A stretch of 29,482 nucleotides of DNA from Oscillospiraceae bacterium. Its GTDB lineage: Bacteria; Bacillota; Clostridia; Oscillospirales; Ruminococcaceae. Position numbers and translations under genes: made by a program. The notes below the pieces were generated by a model. The model was not told the DNA's origin, did not search any database, and saw only the letters and a list, made by a program, of their open reading frames with translations. The stretch lies in the NCBI GenBank assembly GCA_016295545.1, contig JAEDLA010000001.1:1-29482 (forward strand). The letters run 5' to 3'. Of the stretch, positions 14,958-21,980 are shown piece by piece (the first letter of the stretch is position 1; each line of letters starts with the position of its first letter).

Positions 14958-16666
14958 ACAGCTCTCTCAGAAAGCTCCGCACCAAGTATATAGTAACAGC
15001 TTCTATTATTGTTTTCTGCGTTATTATGGTCATGGTCTTTATTCTGAATCTCCTTATGCGGATTACATATAAAAACGAGGAAAATATGATTCAAAATGTT
15101 ATTGAACAAGCGGCAATAACTCACATGAACGAACCGATAACAGAGTATTTTGACCTGAAAGAAGCTCCTCAGACCGAGGGCGGCGACTACATTATCCCAC
15201 GCAGTCCACGGGATATATCATACGTTACAATGTACGGAAATATCAGCATTAATGACAAGTCGGCTATCTGGTACAGCGCCGGCGGCGGTCTGCTCTTTGA
15301 GGCTGAAACGGAAAACGGCAGGGAAATGGTCTATAAGGACTACACCTTTAATAAGGATACTACTAATGTTTCTATCGATTTCAGCAGCTTTGACAATCTG
15401 AAATCCGGACTGGTCACTCTTTCCATTGATGAATCCCAGATTATAAGCGACTATTTCCTTGTTTCCGTTGTATGGTGGAAAAATTCAAGCATTGTTCCTG
15501 ACGGCATGGACGAGGGTATTACCCTTACGCTTGACAGCATTGAGATTCACTATAAAGACAGCCATTCTTTTCCAGAAGCTTCAAATCAGCTTGTCTCCCA
15601 CAACAGCTTCTCGGATATCTTTGAAAAAAATATTCCTGCCATACTCAATAATGCAGGAGCTTTTTATCTTATCACAGACAAGAAAAATCAGCTTGTTTCC
15701 GTTAATAACGGCAATCTGATGAAAACAGTCGAGAATAACGAAGCAAGGGACTATGCAGAACGTGTGCTTGAATCAGGCAGGGATAGTGGTAAAATTAAAA
15801 TGGACAGCTCCGTTTACTGTTACATAGTCCGTGAGCTTGACGAAATGAACCTTATCATCTTTGTAAACGACAGCTTTACTCATACCGCAAACAGTAATTT
15901 ACTGAAAATTTCTCTGCTTGTGGGATTTGCTGTGTGGATTTTTCTGTTAATCCTTATAATTATCGTTTCCGGCTACGTTGTAAAGCCTGTTGCTGAAAAT
16001 ATGGAGCGGCAGAAGCAGTTTATCTCCAACGCAAGCCATGAGCTGAAAACACCTGTTACTGTAATTTCCGCAACTATAGACATTATCAGCAGCAAAAAGG
16101 GCAGCGACCGCTGGACGGAATGCATTAAGGAACAGACTAAAAAAATGCAGTCACTTATCACCGAACTTCTTGATTTGTCAAAGCTTATTGAAAATCCTGA
16201 TAACAGGACAGGATTTGAAGTTTGTGACATCAGCTCAGCTGTCAGCAATTCGCTTCTATACTTTGAAAGTCTACTTTTTGAAAGCGGTAAAACGCTGAAT
16301 AGAGATATTGATGATAATGTTCTGCTTAAATGTGATGAAAATAAAATTTCTCAGCTAACAGGAATCCTTATGGATAACGCACTGAAATATTCAGATGAAA
16401 AAAGTGAAATAAGCTTTTCGCTGCACAGGGAAAAGGATAACGCTGTTATGAGATGTACCAACCTCTGCTCTGATTTTTCCGCAAAGAATACATCAAGGCT
16501 TTTTGAAAGATTCTACCGCAGTGACAATGACCATTCTCACGAACAGGAGGGCTTCGGTCTGGGACTGTCTATTGCACAGGCCATTACTGAGCTGCACAGA
16601 GGTTCAATAAAGGCTGATTATAATGATAATACAGTTACATTTATAATAACTCTCCCGATTCATTGA
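14954..16666 (+). CDS. Membrane sensor histidine kinase, partner of the upstream regulator
   Basis: A protein of 570 residues. Transmembrane helix 1 is about residues 13-35 and helix 2 about 316-343, with a large extracytoplasmic domain of about 280 residues between them that I do not recognise and that should set the signal. The HisKA segment is QKQFISNASHELKTPVTVISA with the phospho-acceptor His362. The ATPase domain has the N-box LMDNALKYS and the G2 box GFGLGLSIA, with LFERFYRSD between. The usual DxGxG G1 box is absent (the position reads TNLCSDFS), as in many Firmicute kinases with an N-x-G-like variant. There is no HAMP or PAS domain of normal size. It starts inside the regulator stop codon, and its own stop lies in the loop of a hairpin (16654-16678). 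Confidence 0.92.
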   Translation: MNSSLRKLRTKYIVTASIIVFCVIMVMVFILNLLMRITYKNEENMIQNVIEQAAITHMNEPITEYFDLKEAPQTEGGDYIIPRSPRDISYVTMYGNISINDKSAIWYSAGGGLLFEAETENGREMVYKDYTFNKDTTNVSIDFSSFDNLKSGLVTLSIDESQIISDYFLVSVVWWKNSSIVPDGMDEGITLTLDSIEIHYKDSHSFPEASNQLVSHNSFSDIFEKNIPAILNNAGAFYLITDKKNQLVSVNNGNLMKTVENNEARDYAERVLESGRDSGKIKMDSSVYCYIVRELDEMNLIIFVNDSFTHTANSNLLKISLLVGFAVWIFLLILIIIVSGYVVKPVAENMERQKQFISNASHELKTPVTVISATIDIISSKKGSDRWTECIKEQTKKMQSLITELLDLSKLIENPDNRTGFEVCDISSAVSNSLLYFESLLFESGKTLNRDIDDNVLLKCDENKISQLTGILMDNALKYSDEKSEISFSLHREKDNAVMRCTNLCSDFSAKNTSRLFERFYRSDNDHSHEQEGFGLGLSIAQAITELHRGSIKADYNDNTVTFIITLPIH

Positions 16667-16678
16667 GCATGAATCGGG
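16654..16678 (+). other. Perfect 10-bp hairpin spanning the kinase stop codon
   Basis: CCCGATTCAT and ATGAATCGGG pair around a TGAGC loop, and the loop contains the TGA stop of the kinase gene. The sequence after it (GAACAAATAATAAA) has no U run, so it is a poor factor-independent terminator. It could protect the mRNA 3' end or slow ribosomes at termination. Confidence 0.55.
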
Positions 16679-16780
16679 AACAAATAATAAATTACTTCTT
16701 TGACAGTTGACGTACATATTCAGGAAACGCCATACATGAATGCTTCTTATCATGACACAGATATTGTTTTCATTTTCCAC

Positions 16781-16809
16781 TTGATTTTTTTATGAATGTA
16801 TTGTATAAT
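16781..16809 (+). promoter_or_regulatory. Promoter of the DUF1292 gene
   Basis: TTGATT at 16781-16786 and TATAAT at 16804-16809, spacer 17 nt. Predicted start near 16816, giving a leader of about 40 nt. It lies in the otherwise empty 188-nt gap after the kinase gene. Confidence 0.8.
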
Positions 16810-16854
16810 ATATGATATACTATTGAATTGGCTTATGCCGGATTGGAGATTATT

Positions 16855-17220
16855 ATGTCTGAAATGAACGAATACACCCCTGAGCTTTTTGAGCTTGTTG
16901 ACGAAGCCGGAAATAAAAAGAATTTTGAACTCATTGATGCTGCTGAATTTGAAGGCGAACAGTATTTTGCTATGGTTCCTGCTATTGAGGACGAAAACTA
17001 CCTTGACTGCGACTGTGAGCTTGTTATACTCAAAGCAATTGAAGATAACGGAGAGGAAATTCTCGCTTCTATCGATGATGATGAGGAGTTTGAAAAGGTT
17101 TCTGCCTTTTTCATGGAGAGAATCGAAGAAGCAATGGAGGATTGCTGTGATGACGATGACTGCTGCTGCGATGACGATTGTTGCTGCCATCACGATGAGG
17201 AGTGCGATTGCTGCGAATAA
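16855..17220 (+). CDS. DUF1292 family protein with a Cys/Asp/His-rich C-terminal tail
   Basis: A protein of 121 residues. The first about 93 residues are an acidic DUF1292 core (as in B. subtilis YrzB): LFELVDEAGNKKNFELIDAAE, EGEQYFAMVPA, CELVILKAIEDNGEEILASI and EEFEKVSAFFME follow the family pattern. Family function is unknown. The last 26 or so residues are almost only Cys, Asp, Glu and His, with 11 Cys in CC and CCC clusters and an HH pair. This looks like a metal-binding tail, but binding is inference. The start at 16855 has TTGGAG 6 nt upstream. It is monocistronic with its own promoter, downstream of the sensor kinase and upstream of the 6S RNA. In Bacillus this family neighbours ruvX; here it does not. 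Confidence 0.85.
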   Translation: MSEMNEYTPELFELVDEAGNKKNFELIDAAEFEGEQYFAMVPAIEDENYLDCDCELVILKAIEDNGEEILASIDDDEEFEKVSAFFMERIEEAMEDCCDDDDCCCDDDCCCHHDEECDCCE

Positions 17221-17269
17221 ACTGATTTTCAAAATACATAAAATTTCCTGAATTTTTTTCAGAAAACTA

Positions 17270-17298
17270 TTGATTTTTGAAAAAGACTGTGCTATAAT
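17270..17298 (+). promoter_or_regulatory. Promoter of the 6S RNA candidate
   Basis: TTGATT at 17270-17275, a 17-nt spacer, and TATAAT at 17293-17298, preceded by an extended TG. Predicted start near 17305. The gap after the DUF1292 gene otherwise holds only a short, weak hairpin around 17243-17263. Confidence 0.8.
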
Positions 17299-17304
17299 AT
17301 TAAC

Positions 17305-17500
17305 AGATAAAGATATTCTGCCTTGTTCGGGTAAATATAGTTTTTATAATCCAACACATCTAATTAGGGAATTCAGCTCCGGCTGTGGACTGCAGACCTC
17401 CCGGTTTCCGGACGAAGGGAGCGAGAAGCAATCGGGCGTTTACCCACCTGCTTCGTGCGGGTTTTATACGCTATATGACGGCAAGGCGGTTTATTTTTTA
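17305..17500 (+). ncRNA. ssrS: Probable 6S RNA
   Basis: About 195 nt between a strong promoter and an intrinsic terminator, with no sensible reading frame. CTGCCTTG (17318-17325) pairs with CAAGGCGG (17482-17489) to close the molecule, as the terminal stem of 6S RNA does. The 3' half contains GCGTTTACCCACCT, a hairpin, then GGGTTTTATACGC, resembling the conserved CCACCT-hairpin-GGT block, and GAGCGAGAAGC resembles the CGAGAAGC seen in the enterobacterial RNA. The middle is a large, mostly unpaired region. 6S RNA mimics an open promoter and sequesters sigma-A RNA polymerase in stationary phase. Ends are estimates. Signatures of T-box, SRP RNA, tmRNA or RNase P were not seen. Confidence 0.72.
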
Positions 17501-17508
17501 TCATCTGC

Positions 17509-17532
17509 AAAACGGCTTTATGCCGTTTTTTT
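17509..17532 (+). terminator. Terminator of the 6S RNA gene
   Basis: AAAACGGC and GCCGTTTT form an 8-bp stem with a TTTAT loop, ending in a run of seven T. It follows the closing stem of the RNA by about 20 nt. Confidence 0.88.
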
Positions 17533-17557
17533 GTTTTATGAAAAGCTTTATTTACAG

Positions 17558-17590
17558 AAAAACAGCTATGCAAAGCGCACAGCTGTTTTT
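17558..17590. terminator. Bidirectional terminator between the 6S RNA and gatB-aspS
   Basis: AAAAACAGCT and AGCTGTTTTT form a 10-bp stem around a 13-nt loop, with T runs on both strands. On the minus strand it starts about 14 nt after the gatB-aspS stop and should end the gat operon. On the plus strand it backs up the 6S terminator. Confidence 0.85.
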
Positions 17591-17603
17591 TATGTTTTTT
17601 CTT

Positions 17604-20468
17604 TTACGGAAGCAATCTGTTTATATCTCTTGGGAACATACTTGTCTGCCTTACATTCGGCATATTCAGAAGCTTCATTACAAGTCGTTCAAGTCCTATT
17701 CCAAGACCGCCGTGAGGAGGAAGTCCGTATTTGTGTGCTTCAAGATAATACTTGAAATCATCTGGATTAAGTCCCTGTGCTTTCATTTTTGCTACCTGTT
17801 CATCATAGTCATGGATACGCTGTCCGCCGCTTGTTATTTCAAGTCCTCTGAAAAGCAGGTCAAACTTGTATGCAAGACGTGAGTCCTCTCTGTCGTTCAT
17901 TGCATAGAAAGGCGGTTTTGATGACGGGAAGTGTGTAACAAAGATAAAGTCTGAGCCAAATGTCTTTTTAGCGTATTCACAGATAGCTACCTCGTCCTCA
18001 GGTTCAAGGTCGAGCTTGTTGCCTGAGCCTTTATCACCAAGAATCTCCTTAGCTTCAAGAAGTGTTACACAAGGTATTTCAGTAATTTCAGGAATATCAG
18101 CTTCAAGAATTTCTATCTCATTCTGATAGTGTTCTCTCAGATACTGCATTACGTATCTGAGCATTGCAGTCTCCATAGCCATAACATCATACATACTGTC
18201 GATATAGCCCATTTCAAAGTCAAGACCGATATATTCATTGATGTGACGTGATGTTGCGTGTTTTTCGGCACGATACACAGGAGCTATCTCGAATACTCTG
18301 TCAAAGAATGCAACTGCTGTTTGCTTGTAGAACTGCGGTGACTGATTGAGAAATGCGTGCTTGTCAAAATAGTCAAGGTGGAAGATGTTAGCTCCGCCCT
18401 CAGCTCCCTGAGCAACGATTTTCGGCGTGTGTATCTCAGTGAAATTCTCTTTCAGCATGAATTCCCTGAATCCGTTGCAGACGCCCTCCTGAATCTTGAA
18501 AATTGCCCTTTCATAGGGATTTCTCAGAGAAACAGAACGGTTATTCAGATTAACGTCAAGTACACAGCCCAGCTTCTTTCTGGAAACATGGAGAGGATAT
18601 TCAAATCCGGGATTTGAAATAAGCTTTATCTCTTTGAGAATTATCTCTATTCCGCCGATTCCCTTTTCATTCTCAGTAACAGTACCTGTAATTGAAACAA
18701 AATAACCCTCTTTAATACCCTCAATGCTGTCGCTGCACTTATCAGGAGTATAAATTGTCTGAAGAGTGTATCTTCCGGTACGGACAATGATAAAGGAGAA
18801 GCCGCTCATGGTTCTTACCTTGTGAACGCAGCACTCAATTGTAATATCCTTTCCGATATTGCTGAGAGCGTCCTCAATGGAGAATTCCTTTTTAAGGTTT
18901 TCAGGACTTATCTGCTTTATATTGTTCTTAACGGCAGGCTTGTATGCGTTCTCATTCCTGTATGAAGCCATGTTAAGGCGTATTTCCTCTGTTTCATCTT
19001 TCTCGGCAGAAGTTTCAGCAGTTTCAGCAACAGTAACCTGTGAAAGCTTCTGTTCAAGAGCCTCCTTGATAATCTTAGGAGTACAAACACCTCTCAATGA
19101 CTTACTGCACTGTCCCATAAGGAAGCCGAATACCTTTGTCTCACCGTTTTTGTACTGCTCAACTGTAGCAGCATTTTCGGCAAATACCCTGTCAAGAACC
19201 TCGCCGACCTTTGCCATATCATTAACGATAATCATACCGTTTTCCTTAGCAAGAGTTTCAGCGTCCTTTCCGGTATCAATCATCATACGAAGAATTTTCT
19301 TTGCATCATTCTTTGAAACCTTTTCAGTATCAGCCATTTCCACAAGCTTAGCAAATTCCTGAGCCGTAAAGGGCAGGCTTTCCATTGAAGCTTCTCCGGA
19401 ATTAACACGGCGAAGAAGCTCTACTATAATAAAGTTTGAAACCGATTTCGGATTATTATAAGCTGCAACTGCATCATTAAAGAAGTCTGAAACAAGCTTT
19501 GAATTTACAAGTATTTTAGCGTCAGCGTCAGAAAGTCCGTATTCATTTACATAGCGTTCAACTCTTTTGTAGGGCAGCTCCGGCAGCTGAGCCTTTATAT
19601 TGTCAAGCATCTCATCGGTAAAGTTCACCTGTAAAATATCAGGCTCCGGGAAGTAACGGTAGTCGTGAGCGTCCTCCTTGCTTCTCATAGAGGTAGTCTC
19701 TCCCCTGTTGTCATTATAACGGCGTGTTTCCTGAACCACCTTATAGCCCATATCAAGCAGTCTTGACTGACGTTTTATCTCGTAGTCAATAGCTCGTGTA
19801 ATTGATTTAAGGGAGTTAAGGTTCTTACACTCTGTACGTGTTCCGAATTCCTTGTCCTCAGGCTTCATAACTGAAACGTTAACATCGCATCTCAGCGAAC
19901 CCTGTTCCATTTTACAGTCGCAGACTCCGGCATACTGGAGCAGCAGGCTTACCTTTTCAAAGAAAGCCTTTGCTTCCTCTGCAGATGAGATATCAGGCTC
20001 TGTAACGATTTCTATAAGCGGCACACCACATCTGTTATAGTCAGCAAGAGAAACAGCATTGAAGTCGTCGTGGACAAGCTTTCCGGCATCTTCCTCAAGG
20101 TGAATACGGTTGATTCTTATGATTTTTTCGCCCTTTGAAGTCTCTATCTTGACTTTACCGTTTATACACAGCGGTCTTTCAAGCTGTGAAATCTGATATG
20201 CTTTCGGAAGGTCGGGGTAAAAGTAGTTTTTTCTGTCAAATACAGAAAATTTATTAATATCGCAGCCAAGAGCAAATCCGGCTTTTACGGCGTACTCTAC
20301 GGCTTTTTCGTTGATAACAGGCAGAGTTCCGGGCATACCCGTACATACAGGACAGCACCGTGAATTCTGACTTCCGCCGAATTCAGCGCTGCAGGTGCAG
20401 AATACCTTTGAATTTGTAAGAAGCTCCGCATGGATCTCAAGTCCGATTACTGGAATATATGATGACAT
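17604..20468 (-). CDS. gatB/aspS: Fused GatB amidotransferase subunit and archaeal-type aspartyl-tRNA synthetase
   Basis: One frame of 954 residues. Residues 1-478 are a complete GatB: VIGLEIHAELLT at the start, zinc Cys24/26/38-39/42, DRKNYFYPDLPKAYQIS, and the C-terminal YqeY-like helices ending near KIIKEALEQKL. A Thr/Glu-rich linker (about 479-530) leads to a full class IIb synthetase. Its anticodon-binding OB-fold is about 541-620, motif 1 is near 665-682, and NQSPQFYKQ follows. Motif 2 (FEIAPVYRAEKHATS, with Arg733) and motif 3 (GLGIGLERL, Arg928) are intact. QSPQFYKQ and GLDFEMGYID mark archaeal-type AspRS (AspS2) and not AsnRS. Inferred role: charge tRNA(Asn) with Asp, then activate and amidate it to Asn-tRNA(Asn) with GatA and GatC. 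The ATG at 20468 has GGAGG 8 nt upstream; gatA ends 15 nt before. Both halves are full length, so this is a true fusion, not readthrough of a broken gene. Confidence 0.95.
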   Translation of the reverse strand: MSSYIPVIGLEIHAELLTNSKVFCTCSAEFGGSQNSRCCPVCTGMPGTLPVINEKAVEYAVKAGFALGCDINKFSVFDRKNYFYPDLPKAYQISQLERPLCINGKVKIETSKGEKIIRINRIHLEEDAGKLVHDDFNAVSLADYNRCGVPLIEIVTEPDISSAEEAKAFFEKVSLLLQYAGVCDCKMEQGSLRCDVNVSVMKPEDKEFGTRTECKNLNSLKSITRAIDYEIKRQSRLLDMGYKVVQETRRYNDNRGETTSMRSKEDAHDYRYFPEPDILQVNFTDEMLDNIKAQLPELPYKRVERYVNEYGLSDADAKILVNSKLVSDFFNDAVAAYNNPKSVSNFIIVELLRRVNSGEASMESLPFTAQEFAKLVEMADTEKVSKNDAKKILRMMIDTGKDAETLAKENGMIIVNDMAKVGEVLDRVFAENAATVEQYKNGETKVFGFLMGQCSKSLRGVCTPKIIKEALEQKLSQVTVAETAETSAEKDETEEIRLNMASYRNENAYKPAVKNNIKQISPENLKKEFSIEDALSNIGKDITIECCVHKVRTMSGFSFIIVRTGRYTLQTIYTPDKCSDSIEGIKEGYFVSITGTVTENEKGIGGIEIILKEIKLISNPGFEYPLHVSRKKLGCVLDVNLNNRSVSLRNPYERAIFKIQEGVCNGFREFMLKENFTEIHTPKIVAQGAEGGANIFHLDYFDKHAFLNQSPQFYKQTAVAFFDRVFEIAPVYRAEKHATSRHINEYIGLDFEMGYIDSMYDVMAMETAMLRYVMQYLREHYQNEIEILEADIPEITEIPCVTLLEAKEILGDKGSGNKLDLEPEDEVAICEYAKKTFGSDFIFVTHFPSSKPPFYAMNDREDSRLAYKFDLLFRGLEITSGGQRIHDYDEQVAKMKAQGLNPDDFKYYLEAHKYGLPPHGGLGIGLERLVMKLLNMPNVRQTSMFPRDINRLLP

Positions 20469-20483
20469 TTTCAGCACCTCCGA

Positions 20484-21935
20484 TCAAAGTGTGGGAGCAA
20501 CAGCTGTAAACTGCTGCTCAAAAGCGTCTGCTGCCTGAATTATCGATGCTTCGTCAAACTGTCTGCCTACAACTGACATACCAATAGGCATACCTGTACT
20601 GCTGTAGCCGCAGGTCGTTGAAATAGCCGGAAGTGATGCAATATTCACTGTAACAGTACATATATCAGCCTGATACATCTTTACAGGGTCAGAAATATTC
20701 TCGTTTATTCCATAAGCCGGTGACGGTGTGGTAGGAGTAAGGATCACATCGCACTTTTCAAAAATATCAGCATATTCGCCCTTTATCTTCTGTCTCAGTG
20801 CAAGCGCCTTTCCATAGTAAGCGTCATAATATCCGCTGGAAAGAGCGTAATTGCCGAGCATAATTCTTCTTTTTACTTCTTCGCCAAAACCTTCACTTCT
20901 TGAATTGCAGATAAGCTCATTAAAATTATCGCCTTTTTCACTTCTGTGACCGTACTTGATACCGTCATATCTTGAAAGGTTGGAGGAAGCCTCCGCAGAG
21001 GAGATAAGATAGTATGCAGCAACGGCATATTTCAGGCTGGGCATACTGCACTCAACAAGCTCAGCTCCCATTGATTTGTATTTTTCAGCGGCAGCAAGCA
21101 CGCATTCACGCACTTCGCTGTCAATACCCTCACCGTAGAATTCTTTAGGCAGTGCAATTTTTACGCCTTTCATGGACTGTCCGATTTTTGAGGTATAATC
21201 CATTGTATCCTTTTTGGAAACTGTTCCGTCATGGGGATCATAGCCTGCAATTGCATTGAGGATAAGTCCGCAGTCATGAGCATTTTTTGCAAGAGGTCCT
21301 ATCTGGTCGAGAGATGAAGCAAATGCTACAAGACCATAACGTGAAACACGTCCATAGGTAGGCTTTAAGCCGGTAACTCCGCAAAATGCAGCAGGCTGAC
21401 GAATTGAGCCGCCTGTATCGGAACCAAGTGCTGCTGCACAAAGAGAAGCTGAAACGCTTGCAGCAGAGCCGCCTGATGAACCTCCGGGAACCTTGTCGGT
21501 ATCATAAGGATTCTTTGTTTTGGCAAAAGCAGAGGTCTGAGTTGAGCCGCCCATAGCAAATTCGTCCATGCTTACCTTGCCGAGCAGAACAATGTTCTCA
21601 GCTTCAAGCTTATCCATAACTGTAGCATTATAAGGCGGAACGAAGTCCCCCAGCATTTTTGATGAACAGGTAGTGCGTATTCCGTCAGTACAGATATTAT
21701 CCTTTATAGCCATAGGAATTCCGCAGAGAGGCGAAGCATTTCCCTCATCAATGGCTTTCTGAGCCTTTTCAGCGTCAGAATGAGCCTTTTCCTTTGTTAC
21801 AGTAATATAGCTTTGAATATTTTTGTCATATTTATCAATTCGTGCAAGGTACTCATCGGCAAGCTCAGCCGCAGAAATCTCCCTGCTGTCCAGCATTGTG
21901 CGAAGTTCCCGCACGCTTTTTGAAGTTATATCCAT
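20484..21935 (-). CDS. gatA: Asp-tRNA(Asn)/Glu-tRNA(Gln) amidotransferase subunit A
   Basis: A protein of 483 residues, standard GatA length. It is an amidase-signature glutaminase that hydrolyses glutamine and passes ammonia to GatB. The Ser-cisSer-Lys triad is visible: Lys78 in GIPMAIKDN, Ser153 in PGGSSGGSA and Ser177 in GSDTGGSIRQPA, each one position off the Staphylococcus aureus numbering. KPTYGRVSRYGL and SLDQIGPLAKN are further family motifs. The ATG at 21935 has no ribosome binding site at normal distance; AAAGGAG lies 32 nt upstream with a small hairpin between (21948-21974). No alternative ATG, GTG or TTG in frame fits better. It is second in the gatC-gatA-gatB/aspS operon. Confidence 0.97.
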   Translation of the reverse strand: MDITSKSVRELRTMLDSREISAAELADEYLARIDKYDKNIQSYITVTKEKAHSDAEKAQKAIDEGNASPLCGIPMAIKDNICTDGIRTTCSSKMLGDFVPPYNATVMDKLEAENIVLLGKVSMDEFAMGGSTQTSAFAKTKNPYDTDKVPGGSSGGSAASVSASLCAAALGSDTGGSIRQPAAFCGVTGLKPTYGRVSRYGLVAFASSLDQIGPLAKNAHDCGLILNAIAGYDPHDGTVSKKDTMDYTSKIGQSMKGVKIALPKEFYGEGIDSEVRECVLAAAEKYKSMGAELVECSMPSLKYAVAAYYLISSAEASSNLSRYDGIKYGHRSEKGDNFNELICNSRSEGFGEEVKRRIMLGNYALSSGYYDAYYGKALALRQKIKGEYADIFEKCDVILTPTTPSPAYGINENISDPVKMYQADICTVTVNIASLPAISTTCGYSSTGMPIGMSVVGRQFDEASIIQAADAFEQQFTAVAPTL

Positions 21936-21947
21936 AAATTTTATGAT

Positions 21948-21974
21948 ACTACGCCGAAACGCAGTTTCTCCTTT
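21948..21974 (-). promoter_or_regulatory. Distant ribosome binding site and intervening hairpin before gatA
   Basis: On the minus strand AAAGGAG (21974-21968) is followed by a 6-bp hairpin (ACTGCG, loop TTTCGG, CGTAGT; 21965-21948), then 12 nt, then the gatA ATG. Folding would shorten the effective spacing from 32 nt to about 14. The motif starts only 6 nt after the gatC stop codon. Confidence 0.5.
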
Positions 21975-21980
21975 CTGATT

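Noticed and set aside
16750..17232. A 160-codon minus-strand frame opposite the DUF1292 gene
   Set aside because: It mirrors the repetitive Asp/Cys codons as Ile/Val/Ala codons, giving a false membrane-like protein. The plus-strand gene has the promoter, ribosome binding site and family core.
17243..17263. Terminator of the DUF1292 gene
   Set aside because: CTGAA and TTCAG give a 5-bp stem with a T-rich loop but no T run after it; too weak to call.
17221..17604. T-box leader or plus-strand protein genes in the 6S region
   Set aside because: The T-box signature was not found and the orientation is away from the gat operon. Open frames here cross the stems and terminators of the RNA and have no start signals.
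18950..19060. GatB-AspRS junction as a frameshift or misjoined pair of genes
   Set aside because: The frame is continuous, the GatB C-terminal domain ends normally, and the linker is a plausible flexible sequence with no leftover stop or complete intergenic region.
21936..21980. A CTG-initiated leader peptide between gatC and gatA
   Set aside because: The CTG is too close to the ribosome binding site (about 3 nt) and would give only about seven codons. The hairpin-spacer reading is simpler.
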